Positions 1 through 6,722 of a stretch of DNA of 27,231 bases are shown here, piece after piece (within the stretch, counting starts at the first letter, position 1; every line of letters starts with the position of its first letter). Source of the DNA: Oceanococcus sp041625325 (GTDB taxonomy: Bacteria; Pseudomonadota; Gammaproteobacteria; Nevskiales; Oceanococcaceae); assembly GCA_041625325.1 (NCBI GenBank), contig JBFJTN010000025.1:1-27231 (forward strand), read 5' to 3'. Below the pieces are notes generated by a model, which saw only the letters and a list, made by a program, of their open reading frames with translations, searched no databases and was not told the DNA's origin. A program made the position numbers and the translations under genes.

Positions 1-2
1 AG

Positions 3-191
3 GTCGAGGCCAAGGACGCCGGTGATGACGAGGCCATGTTCTTCGATGCGGATTACATCCGTGCCCTGGAATACGGCATGCCGCCCACGGCGGGGGAGGG
101 CATCGGCATCGACCGGCTGACCATGCTGCTCACCGATGCGGCCTCGATTCGCGAGGTGCTGCTGTTCCCGCAGTTGCGCCCGGAGGCCTGA
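3..191 (+). CDS. lysS: Lysyl-tRNA synthetase, C-terminal fragment (cut by window edge)
   Basis: Only the last 62 codons and the stop are in the window, in frame from base 3. The fragment carries the class II aminoacyl-tRNA synthetase motif 3 region: a GDDEAMFFD-like segment, then ALEYGMPPTAG and GIGIDRLTML, ending in LLFPQLRP. This tail is characteristic of class IIb LysS, which charges tRNA-Lys with lysine in the cytoplasm using ATP. The shorter paralogue EpmA (GenX/PoxA) shares the motif 3 core, but the LFPQLRP ending favours LysS. The gene converges on ygfZ with 3 bp between the two stop codons, so there is no room for a dedicated terminator. Confidence 0.93.
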   Translation, partial: VEAKDAGDDEAMFFDADYIRALEYGMPPTAGEGIGIDRLTMLLTDAASIREVLLFPQLRPEA

Positions 192-194
192 GGA

Positions 195-968
195 TCAGGC
201 AGCGCTCTCGTCGCTGACGTATTCCACCGCCTGCACCACCCGCTGGCCGGCGACACAGGCTTCGTCGAGCAGGAACTTGCCGTCCAGGTGATTCTCCTGC
301 GGGTTGATCAGGGTCACCAGGCGCTGCGGCGCGCGGCCGCGGTAGTGCACCCGGGCGACGATCTCCTGGCCGACGTAGCAGCCCTTGTTGAAGTGCAGGC
401 CATCCAGCGCTTCCAGGCCCAGTGACTGGGGCAGGAACTTCTCGCGGGTGGCGGCATTGATCTGTGGTTCGCCGCCGAGCAGGCGCAGGGCCTTGAAGCG
501 GGCGCCGGCGTCCGCCGCTTGCGCGGGCAGCGGTTCGCGGAGCAGGGACAGGGCCTGACCCGGTCCCAGCGGCAGCCAGCACCCGGCGTCTTCGCAGACC
601 CAGTCCGTCGGAGCGTCCGCCCCGACATGGCCCTGCACGATCAGTTCCGGGCGGGAAAAGTCGACCTTTGCGCGCAGCACGAACAGGCGCATGCGTCGTT
701 CGAAGTCCTCGATCTGATCGCTGGGCAGCAGCAGGACAAAGCCCTGCGCGCAACGCAGGATGCGCAGCACCGCCCAGACCCGGCCCTTGGCGTTGCACCA
801 GGCGGTCAGGCGCTGCTGCCGCGCGCCCAGGCCGCGCAGGTCCATGGTGAGCTGCCCCTGCAGGAAGCTTTCCGCGTCCTCGCCGCCCGCCAGCAGGGGC
901 GTCAGCGGCAGGGCGGGGGTGACGGCGGGGCTGCCCAGGAGTTGGTCTTGCAGGCTGTGGAGGTCCAT
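195..968 (-). CDS. ygfZ: tRNA-modifying protein YgfZ, folate-binding, short form
   Basis: A 257-aa protein of the YgfZ/GcvT-like family, which binds tetrahydrofolate and supports Fe-S-dependent enzymes such as the tRNA thiomethylase MiaB. The family signature KGCYVGQE lies at residues 195-202, with the key Cys at 197. The N-terminal half has the expected FLQGQLTMDL segment and the WCNAKGRV segment. E. coli YgfZ is 326 aa. This copy stops about 55 residues after the signature, so the C-terminal beta-barrel seems to lack its last strands. The stop codon sits 3 bp from the lysS stop on the opposite strand. It is divergent from the sdh operon, which encodes a major Fe-S enzyme. Start is the ATG at 968; no clear alternative was seen. 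Confidence 0.9.
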   Translation of the reverse strand: MDLHSLQDQLLGSPAVTPALPLTPLLAGGEDAESFLQGQLTMDLRGLGARQQRLTAWCNAKGRVWAVLRILRCAQGFVLLLPSDQIEDFERRMRLFVLRAKVDFSRPELIVQGHVGADAPTDWVCEDAGCWLPLGPGQALSLLREPLPAQAADAGARFKALRLLGGEPQINAATREKFLPQSLGLEALDGLHFNKGCYVGQEIVARVHYRGRAPQRLVTLINPQENHLDGKFLLDEACVAGQRVVQAVEYVSDESAA

Positions 969-1018
969 GGGGCGCCATCCTAACGGGGCGGAAGGCCGCC
1001 TGCCAGAGGCGGCTTCGA

Positions 1019-1047
1019 TTGCCTCAGTTCCCGCCGCTGGCTATCAT
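1019..1047 (+). promoter_or_regulatory. Sigma-70-like promoter for the sdh operon
   Basis: TTGCCT at 1019-1024, a 17-bp spacer, then TATCAT at 1042-1047. The start site would fall near 1053-1055, only about 3-5 bases before the ATG at 1058. This is the only good promoter-like pair seen upstream of the sdh genes. Pattern match by eye only. Confidence 0.5.
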
Positions 1048-1057
1048 TTCTCGGCTC

Positions 1058-1237
1058 ATGACAGATCACAAGACACAGCGGAAGGTCGTTCCTGGCAAGC
1101 CGGCCGAATCGGAGCCGCAGATCAAGACGCTGGATCAGGTTCTCAAGCGGCGGCCGGTGGAGATCGGTGGCCCGGCCGGCCCCGAGCCGACCCGCTATGG
1201 GGATTGGGAACGCAAGGGGCGCTGCATCGATTTCTGA
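1058..1237 (+). CDS. Succinate dehydrogenase assembly factor 4-type protein (DUF1674)
   Basis: A 59-aa basic protein ending in the DUF1674/SDHAF4 core: EIGGPAGPEPTRYGD at residues 35-49, then WERKGRCIDF at the C-terminus. In mitochondria SDHAF4 (yeast Sdh8) binds the flavinylated SdhA subunit before it joins SdhB, limiting unwanted oxidation. A like role here is inference from family and position. The gene lies 37 bp upstream of sdhC. Start choice: an in-frame TTG at 1019 would give 72 aa, but that TTG coincides with a good -35 box whose -10 (1042-1047) would start transcription just before the ATG at 1058. No Shine-Dalgarno precedes 1058, consistent with a near-leaderless message. Bacterial members are usually annotated only as DUF1674. 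Confidence 0.85.
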   Translation: MTDHKTQRKVVPGKPAESEPQIKTLDQVLKRRPVEIGGPAGPEPTRYGDWERKGRCIDF

Positions 1238-1274
1238 CCGGCGCCGCCGGCCACATTGAATTAAGGGAGCTCAC

Positions 1275-1661
1275 ATGGCTATCGACACCGGCGGACGGCC
1301 ACTGTCGCCGCACTTGCAGGTTTATCGGCCGCAACTGACGTCCATACTGTCCATCCTGCATCGTGGCACCGGTGTCGTGCTGGCCCTGGGCTTGCTCGGC
1401 CTGGCTTGCTGGCTGCTGGCCATCGCCAGCGGCGCGGAAGATTACGCGGCGGTCCAGGCATTCTACGGCTCCTTCTTCGGCCAGCTGATCCTGTTCGGCT
1501 GGAGCTATGCGCTGTTCTACCACCTGTGCAACGGCATCCGGCACCTGATCTGGGACGCCGGCCGGCAGCTGGATATCGAGAGCGTCTATCGCGGCGGCTG
1601 GGTGATGCTCGGCGCCTCATTTGCATTGACGGCGATCTGCTGGATCGCCGCCCTGATCTAG
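1275..1661 (+). CDS. sdhC: Succinate dehydrogenase cytochrome b556 subunit
   Basis: A 128-aa integral membrane anchor of complex II. The N-terminal signature RPLSPHLQVYRPQLTSIL runs into SILHRGTG (residues 27-33), the conserved region near the quinone site. Three hydrophobic segments lie at about residues 32-52, 68-90 and 108-128. FYHLCNGIRH (81-90) matches the E. coli AYHVVVGIRH segment, which makes H83 the likely haem b axial ligand. SdhC and SdhD hold the SdhAB catalytic dimer on the cytoplasmic face and pass electrons to ubiquinone. The start is the ATG at 1275 with an AAGGGAG ribosome-binding site about 6 bases upstream. It is followed 9 bp later by sdhD. Confidence 0.95.
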   Translation: MAIDTGGRPLSPHLQVYRPQLTSILSILHRGTGVVLALGLLGLACWLLAIASGAEDYAAVQAFYGSFFGQLILFGWSYALFYHLCNGIRHLIWDAGRQLDIESVYRGGWVMLGASFALTAICWIAALI

Positions 1662-1670
1662 GAGCCGCCG

Positions 1671-2051
1671 ATGAGTCTTCGCAGTCCCCTGGGGCGGGCC
1701 CGCGGCCTGGGTTCCGCCAAAAGTGGCGTGCATCACTGGTGGATGCAGCGGCTGACCGCCATCGCCCTGGTGCCCTTGTGCCTGTGGCTGGTCTATGGCC
1801 TGGTCTGCGTGGCCGGCGCCCCGCACGCCGAGGCCGTGGCCTGGCTGTCGCAGCCCCTGACCGCGGTCACCATGAGCCTGCTGCTGGTCGCCATGTTCTA
1901 TCACTCCATGCTCGGCGTTCAGGTCGTGATCGAGGATTACGTCCACGGCGAGTTCAGCAAGCTGGCCAGTCTGGTGCTGTCCAAATTCGCCCATCTGGCG
2001 CTGGCCGCCCTGAGCATCTTCTCCGTCCTGAAAGTGGCCCTCGGCCAGTAA
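1671..2051 (+). CDS. sdhD: Succinate dehydrogenase hydrophobic membrane anchor subunit
   Basis: A 126-aa membrane protein with the SdhD landmarks: GLGSAKSGVHHWWMQRLTA near the N-terminus (residues 12-30) and FYHSMLGVQVVIEDYVHGE at 76-94. H78 in the second segment is the likely haem ligand, and the D89-Y90 pair corresponds to the quinone-site Asp-Tyr of E. coli SdhD. Three hydrophobic helices are visible at about 28-49, 63-85 and 103-123. The gene starts at ATG 1671, 9 bp after sdhC, with AGGAG in the gap. The sequence is closer in style to the alphaproteobacterial/mitochondrial SdhD type than to E. coli; that is a subjective impression. Confidence 0.94.
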   Translation: MSLRSPLGRARGLGSAKSGVHHWWMQRLTAIALVPLCLWLVYGLVCVAGAPHAEAVAWLSQPLTAVTMSLLLVAMFYHSMLGVQVVIEDYVHGEFSKLASLVLSKFAHLALAALSIFSVLKVALGQ

Positions 2052-2073
2052 GCCCCCGGCGCAAGGAAAGAAC

Positions 2074-3864
2074 ATGAGTTCGAGTTATCCGATTACCGAT
2101 CACGTCTACGATGTCGTTGTCGTGGGCGCCGGCGGCGCCGGCCTGCGCGCCGTGCGCGGCCTGTCCCAGGCCGGTCTGTCCACCGCCTGCATCACCAAGG
2201 TCTTCCCCACCCGCAGCCATACCGTGGCCGCGCAGGGCGGGGTCTCGGCCGCGCTGGGCAACATGGGCGAGGACGACTGGCGCTGGCACATGTACGACAC
2301 CGTCAAGGGCTCCGACTGGCTCGGCGACCAGGATGCGATCGAATACATGTGCCGCGAGGCCATCCCCTCGATCATCGAGCTGGAACACGACGGCGTGCCC
2401 TTCTCGCGCACCGAAGACGGCAAGATCTACCAGCGTCCCTTCGGCGGCATGACCACGCATTTCGGCGAGGGCACGGCCCAGCGCACCTGTGCGGCCGCCG
2501 ACCGCACCGGCCATGCCATGCTGCACGCCCTGTATCAGCAGGCGCTCAAGCACAAGGCCGAATTCTTCATCGAATATTTCGCCATCGACCTGCTGATGAG
2601 CGACGACGGCGAATGCCTGGGCGTGCTGGCCTGGGATCTGGCCACCGGTGAACTGCATCGCTTCCGCGCGCAGAAGACCATTCTGGCGGCGGGCGGCTAC
2701 GGCCGGGCCTACTTCTCCTGCACCTCGGCCCACACCTGCACGGGTGACGGCAACGGCATGGTGCTGCGCGCCGGCCTGCCGGTGCAGGACATGGAGTTCG
2801 TGCAGTTCCACCCCACCGGCATCTATGGCGCCGGCTGCCTGATCACCGAGGGCGTGCGCGGGGAGGGCGGCATCCTGCGCAATGCCAATGGCGAACGCTT
2901 CATGGAGCGTTACGCGCCCAACGCCAAGGACCTGGCCTCGCGCGACGTGGTCTCCCGTTCCATGTCCATGGAGATCCGCGAAGGTCGCGGGGTCGGCCCG
3001 GAAGCCGACCACATCTTCCTGCACCTGGAACACCTGGGGCCGGAAGTGATCAACGAGCGCCTGCCCGGGATCGCCGAGTCGGCCGAGATCTTCGCCGGCG
3101 TGGACGTGTCCAAGGAGCCGATCCCGGTGATCCCCACCGTGCACTACAACATGGGCGGGACCCCGGCCAATTTCAACGGCGACGTGGTCACCCTGCGCGA
3201 CGGCAATCCGGATGCGGTGGTGCCGGGCCTGATGGCGGTGGGCGAAAACGCCTGTGTGTCGGTGCACGGGGCCAATCGCCTGGGTTCCAATTCGCTGCTC
3301 GATCTGGTCGTCTTCGGCCGCGCCGCGGCCAAGCACTGCGCCGACACGATCACCCCGGGCAAGCCGGTGCGCCAGGTGCCCAGAGAGGCCGAAGACAAGA
3401 TCCTGTCCCGCCTGGACGGTTTCCGCCACGCCAAGGGCAGCCGGCCGACCGCGGACGTGCGCCTGGCCATGCAGAAGACCATGCAGGCGCACTGCGCGGT
3501 GTTCCGCACCGGTGAGATCATTTCCGAGGGCATCGACAAGCTGCATGAGGTGATCGATTCCTTCGAGGAGGTCGGCGTGTCCGACCGCTCGATGATCTGG
3601 AACACCGATCTGGTCGAAACCCTGGAGCTGGACAACCTGCTGGGCCAGGCCCTGGTGACCATCACCTCCGCCCTGAACCGCGAGGAAAGCCGCGGCGCCC
3701 AGGCCCGCGAGGACTTCCCGGAACGGGATGACGAGAACTGGATGAAGCACACCCTGGCGTGGCGTACCGGCGCGAAGGAGGTCAAGATCGACTATCGCCC
3801 GGTGCACATGTACACCATGACCGACGAGGTCGAAGTGGTGCCGCCGAAGAAGCGCGTCTACTAA
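2074..3864 (+). CDS. sdhA: Succinate dehydrogenase flavoprotein subunit
   Basis: A 596-aa catalytic subunit that oxidises succinate to fumarate in the TCA cycle. The FAD dinucleotide fold GAGGAG is at residues 18-23. The covalent flavin attachment motif RSHTVAAQGG follows, with H49 as the FAD-linked histidine. Substrate-site and fumarate-reductase family segments are present: HPTGIYGAGCLITEGVRGEG and ASRDVVSRSM in the capping and FAD domains, then NRLGSNSLLDLVVFGR toward the C-terminus. It ends in the usual EVEVVPPKKRVY tail. Length matches the family (E. coli 588). ATG 2074 is preceded by AAGGAAAG, and the gene sits 22 bp after sdhD and 9 bp before sdhB. Flavinylation presumably depends on sdhE at the end of this operon. 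Confidence 0.97.
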   Translation: MSSSYPITDHVYDVVVVGAGGAGLRAVRGLSQAGLSTACITKVFPTRSHTVAAQGGVSAALGNMGEDDWRWHMYDTVKGSDWLGDQDAIEYMCREAIPSIIELEHDGVPFSRTEDGKIYQRPFGGMTTHFGEGTAQRTCAAADRTGHAMLHALYQQALKHKAEFFIEYFAIDLLMSDDGECLGVLAWDLATGELHRFRAQKTILAAGGYGRAYFSCTSAHTCTGDGNGMVLRAGLPVQDMEFVQFHPTGIYGAGCLITEGVRGEGGILRNANGERFMERYAPNAKDLASRDVVSRSMSMEIREGRGVGPEADHIFLHLEHLGPEVINERLPGIAESAEIFAGVDVSKEPIPVIPTVHYNMGGTPANFNGDVVTLRDGNPDAVVPGLMAVGENACVSVHGANRLGSNSLLDLVVFGRAAAKHCADTITPGKPVRQVPREAEDKILSRLDGFRHAKGSRPTADVRLAMQKTMQAHCAVFRTGEIISEGIDKLHEVIDSFEEVGVSDRSMIWNTDLVETLELDNLLGQALVTITSALNREESRGAQAREDFPERDDENWMKHTLAWRTGAKEVKIDYRPVHMYTMTDEVEVVPPKKRVY

Positions 3865-3873
3865 GGAATCATC

Positions 3874-4665
3874 ATGGCCCAATTCACCCTGCCCAAGAAT
3901 TCCAAGATCAAGCAAGGCAAGCACTTCGAGGCGCCGGCTGGTGCGACCAAGGTGCGGCGCTTCAAGATCTATCGCTACGATCCGGATTCGGGCGAGACCC
4001 CGCGCACCGACACCTATGATGTGGATGTGGGCAGCTGCGGTCCGATGGTCCTCGATGCCCTGATCAAGATCAAGAACGAGATGGACCCGACCCTGACCTT
4101 CCGGCGCTCCTGCCGCGAGGGGATCTGCGGCTCCTGCTCGATGAACATCGGCGACAAGATGGGCGGGTCCAACACCCTGGCCTGCACCAAGGCCATCGCC
4201 GACTACGAGGGCGAGATCCGCATCTATCCGCTGCCGCACATGCCGGTGGTCAAGGATCTGGTGCCGGACCTGACGCATTTCTACGCGCAGTACGCCTCGA
4301 TCGAGCCCTGGATCAAAACCGACACGGCCAATCCGAGCCGCGAGCGGCTGCAGACCAAGGAAGAGCGGGCCAAGCTGGACGGCCTTTACGAGTGCATCCT
4401 GTGCGCCTGCTGCTCCACGTCCTGTCCCAGCTACTGGTGGAATGGCGACAAGTACCTGGGCCCGGCCATCCTGCTGCAGGCCTACCGCTGGCTGGCGGAT
4501 TCGCGCGACGAGGCCACCGGTGAGCGGCTGGACATGCTGGAAGACCCCTTCAAGCTGTACCGCTGCCACACCATCATGAACTGCACCAACACCTGTCCGA
4601 AGGGGCTGAACCCGGGCAAGGCCATCGCCGAGACCAAGAAGATGCTGCTCGAGCGGCAGGTCTGA
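3874..4665 (+). CDS. sdhB: Succinate dehydrogenase iron-sulfur subunit
   Basis: A 263-aa electron-transfer subunit with all three cluster motifs intact. The N-terminal ferredoxin domain binds [2Fe-2S] through C80, C85, C88 and C104 (CREGICGSC). The C-terminal domain binds [4Fe-4S] through C174, C177, C180 and C241, and [3Fe-4S] through C184, C231 and C237 (CILCACC, CHTIMNCTNTCP). These pass electrons from FAD in SdhA to ubiquinone in SdhCD. The N-terminus is about 25 residues longer than in E. coli SdhB, as in alphaproteobacterial-type proteins. ATG 3874 follows sdhA by 9 bp with AAGGA as ribosome-binding site. The stop is 10 bp before the sdhE start. Confidence 0.97.
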   Translation: MAQFTLPKNSKIKQGKHFEAPAGATKVRRFKIYRYDPDSGETPRTDTYDVDVGSCGPMVLDALIKIKNEMDPTLTFRRSCREGICGSCSMNIGDKMGGSNTLACTKAIADYEGEIRIYPLPHMPVVKDLVPDLTHFYAQYASIEPWIKTDTANPSRERLQTKEERAKLDGLYECILCACCSTSCPSYWWNGDKYLGPAILLQAYRWLADSRDEATGERLDMLEDPFKLYRCHTIMNCTNTCPKGLNPGKAIAETKKMLLERQV

Positions 4666-4675
4666 GCGCGCCCGG

Positions 4676-4909
4676 GTGAGTGAACTGTCGCGCCTGCGCT
4701 GGCGCTGCCGACGCGGCATGAAGGAACTGGACGTGCTGTTCGAGGCCTATCTCGAGCAGCACTATCCGCAGGCTGATGAAGCCGAGCGCGCCGCCTTCCT
4801 GGCGGTGGTCGAGATGGACGATCCGGACATCTATGCCATCTGCCTGCGCCGGATGCCGGCGCCGCCCGAGGTGGCGGTGATCTTCGAACGCTTTCGCGCC
4901 ATCCTCTAG
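4676..4909 (+). CDS. sdhE: FAD assembly factor SdhE
   Basis: A 77-aa protein of the SdhE/Sdh5/SDHAF2 family (DUF339), which promotes covalent attachment of FAD to SdhA. The diagnostic RGxxE motif is at residues 13-17 (RGMKE), in the context CRRGMKELDVLFEAYLE. The rest of the helical bundle is typical, including MDDPDIYAIC near residues 47-56. The start is GTG at 4676, 10 bp after the sdhB stop, with a weak CCCGGG-rich leader. No in-frame ATG lies upstream after the sdhB stop. It closes the sdh operon and converges on nadB with a 57-bp gap. Confidence 0.94.
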   Translation: MSELSRLRWRCRRGMKELDVLFEAYLEQHYPQADEAERAAFLAVVEMDDPDIYAICLRRMPAPPEVAVIFERFRAIL

Positions 4910-4966
4910 CCACCCGCTTTGCGCATTGCGGCCGCGGCCCGACGTCCCTGCGGCCGGGCCCCGCCC

Positions 4967-6541
4967 CTATGCGCTGGCGCCTGCCTGCAGCAGGGTCGGT
5001 CGGGGCTGGTCGAGCAGGCCCGGGTGGTCCAGGTTGTAATGCAGCCCGCGGGATTCCTTGCGGGACTGGGCGGAGCGGATGATCAGCTCGGCCACCACCG
5101 CGAGATTGCGCAGTTCGATCAGGTCCGGCGTGACCCGGAAATTGCCGTAGTACTCGTTGATCTCCTGCTTCAGCACCTCGATCCGGTGTGCCGCCCGCTC
5201 CAGGCGCTTGTTGGTGCGTACGATGCCCACGTAATCCCACATGAAGCGACGGATCTCGTTCCAGTTGTGGGCGACCACGATCTCCTCGTCCGAGTCCGTC
5301 ACCCGGCTTTCGTCCCAGTGCGGCAGCGGGCGCTGTGGCATCTCCGGGGCGGTCTGCGCGATGTGGTCCGCCGCGGCCTGGGCGAACACCAGACATTCGA
5401 GCAGGGAATTGCTCGCCATGCGGTTGGCGCCGTGCAGGCCGGTGCAGGCGGTTTCGCCGATGGCATAGAGGCAATCCACGTCGGTCGCGCCGTGCAGATC
5501 GGTGCGGACCCCGCCACAGGTGTAGTGGGCCGCCGGCACCACCGGCAGCGGCTCGCGGCTCATGTTCAGGCCCAGTTCGAGGCAGCGCGCGTAGATGTTG
5601 GGAAAGGACTCCCGGATGAAGTCACGTGGCTTGTGGCTGATATCCAGATAGACGTGATCCAGGCCCAGGCGCTTCATCTCGTGGTCGATGGCGCGGGCCA
5701 CGATGTCGCGAGGCGCCAGTTCGGCTCGCTCGTCGAAGCGCGGCATGAAGCGGCTGCCATCGGGCAGCAGCAGGCGGCCACCCTCTCCGCGCACCGCTTC
5801 GGAGATCAGGAAGGAGTGGGCCTGCGGATGGAACAGGCAGGTGGGATGGAACTGCATGAATTCCATGTTGGCGACGGAGCAGCCGGCCCGCCAGGCCATG
5901 GCGATGCCGTCGCCACTGGCGCCGCGCGGATTGCTGGAATACAGGTAGGCCATGTTGGCGCCGCCGGTGGCCAGGATCACCGCGCGGCCGGACAGCGATT
6001 CGACCCGCTGGCGGCGCATGTCCAGCGCGTAAACGCCCACGCAGCGAGGGCCATCCAGGATCAGGTCGATGGCCAGCCGGTGCTCCAGCAGTTCGATGTG
6101 GGGATTGTCCCGGGCCAGTCCGGCGAGGGTGGTCTCCACGGCGCGGCCGGTGGCATCGGCGGCGTGGATCACCCGGCGATGGCTGTGGCCGCCTTCGCGG
6201 GTCAGGTGGAACTGACCATCGGCCGGCTGGCGGGTGAAGGGCACGCCCTTGTTGACCAGCCAGTCGATGGCCTGAGGGCCGCGCTCGACGGTGAAGCGCA
6301 CCGCCGCCGGATCGCACAGGCCGGCGCCGGCGCTCAGCGTGTCCGCGATATGGGCATCGTAGGAGTCGCGCTCGGACAGCACCGCGGAGATGCCGCCCTG
6401 GGCGTACAGGGTCGAGCCTTCCTCCAGGGAACCTTTTGCGATTACGAGGCTCTGAATACCAGCTTCGGCCAGCCGCAGGGCCGCGGTCAGTCCGGCGGCG
6501 CCGCTGCCTACAATCAAAACTCGGGAGTCACTGAGCACCAT
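4967..6541 (-). CDS. nadB: L-aspartate oxidase
   Basis: A 524-aa FAD enzyme that oxidises L-aspartate to iminoaspartate, the first step of de novo NAD synthesis, feeding quinolinate synthase NadA. The N-terminal FAD fold GSGAAGLTAALRLAEAG is followed by STLYAQGGISAVL, the flavin-contact loop. Unlike SdhA there is no His for covalent FAD, as expected for NadB. HPTCLFHPQAHSFLISEAVR and GLHGANRMASNSLLECLVF are family hallmarks. The ATG at 6541 is preferred over a TTG at 6556, because the FAD fold starts about 12 residues after the ATG. Neither start has a strong Shine-Dalgarno. nadB divergent from rpoE is the same arrangement as in E. coli. Confidence 0.95.
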   Translation of the reverse strand: MVLSDSRVLIVGSGAAGLTAALRLAEAGIQSLVIAKGSLEEGSTLYAQGGISAVLSERDSYDAHIADTLSAGAGLCDPAAVRFTVERGPQAIDWLVNKGVPFTRQPADGQFHLTREGGHSHRRVIHAADATGRAVETTLAGLARDNPHIELLEHRLAIDLILDGPRCVGVYALDMRRQRVESLSGRAVILATGGANMAYLYSSNPRGASGDGIAMAWRAGCSVANMEFMQFHPTCLFHPQAHSFLISEAVRGEGGRLLLPDGSRFMPRFDERAELAPRDIVARAIDHEMKRLGLDHVYLDISHKPRDFIRESFPNIYARCLELGLNMSREPLPVVPAAHYTCGGVRTDLHGATDVDCLYAIGETACTGLHGANRMASNSLLECLVFAQAAADHIAQTAPEMPQRPLPHWDESRVTDSDEEIVVAHNWNEIRRFMWDYVGIVRTNKRLERAAHRIEVLKQEINEYYGNFRVTPDLIELRNLAVVAELIIRSAQSRKESRGLHYNLDHPGLLDQPRPTLLQAGASA

Positions 6542-6577
6542 GTCAATCGGGGTCAATAGCTGGGCTTACCTGGGCAT

Positions 6578-6593
6578 CCCGGGCCTGCCCGGG
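6578..6593. repeat. Palindromic hairpin in the nadB-rpoE gap
   Basis: CCCGGGC at 6578-6584 and GCCCGGG at 6587-6593 form a perfect inverted repeat around CT. It lies 36 bp upstream of the nadB start on one side and well upstream of rpoE on the other. No poly-T follows on either strand, so a terminator is unlikely; an operator or a chance GC palindrome are both possible. Confidence 0.4.
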
Positions 6594-6646
6594 GCGTCGG
6601 GCATTGCCCGGCTGGAAGAAAAGCCGCGCAGCGGTTCGGGGCAGGC

Positions 6647-6655
6647 TGATACACT
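6647..6655 (+). promoter_or_regulatory. Candidate extended -10 promoter for rpoE
   Basis: TG at 6647-6648, one base, then TACACT at 6650-6655 (TGATACACT) fits an extended -10 element. No convincing -35 box lies 16-18 bp upstream. A start near 6662 would give a leader of about 60 bases ending in the AAGGGG site before the ATG at 6723. I did not find a clear sigma-E-type promoter (GAACTT/TCTGA) in this gap. Confidence 0.35.
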
Positions 6656-6677
6656 TGCGGGCGGACAAGAAACGACT

Positions 6678-6708
6678 GTTGCCCGGCCGAGCAAGGAGCC
6701 GGGACAAC
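6678..6708 (+). promoter_or_regulatory. Leader hairpin upstream of the rpoE ribosome-binding site
   Basis: GTTGCCCGG (6678-6686) pairs with CCGGGACAAC (6699-6708) apart from one bulged base, with a 12-nt loop. It ends a few bases before the AGAAGGGG ribosome-binding site of rpoE. It could affect translation or stability of the leader; no known riboswitch or RNA thermometer family is recognised. Confidence 0.35.
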
Positions 6709-6722
6709 TCCAGAAGGGGAAT

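Noticed and set aside
1238..1250. CCGGC/GCCGG hairpin between the SDHAF4-type gene and sdhC as an attenuator
   Set aside because: It is only 5 bp with a 3-nt loop and no T tract. It may slow ribosomes or RNases, but cannot be supported as a regulatory element.
1954..4719. Very long antisense open frame (921 codons) opposite sdhA and sdhB
   Set aside because: It mirrors two certain genes, has low-complexity His/Gly/Ala/Arg composition and no family motif. Long antisense frames are expected in high-GC DNA with strong third-position GC.
4936..4960. GGCCCG/CGGGCC repeat between sdhE and nadB as a terminator
   Set aside because: It has a short stem, a 13-nt loop and no T tract on either strand.
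4919..6559. Plus-strand open frame of about 546 codons opposite nadB
   Set aside because: The minus strand encodes an unambiguous L-aspartate oxidase. The plus-strand frame has only shadow composition.
6540..6722. N-terminal extension of rpoE back to 6540
   Set aside because: The frame is open only because of the GC bias. The extension has no sigma-factor similarity, and a strong ribosome-binding site marks ATG 6723.
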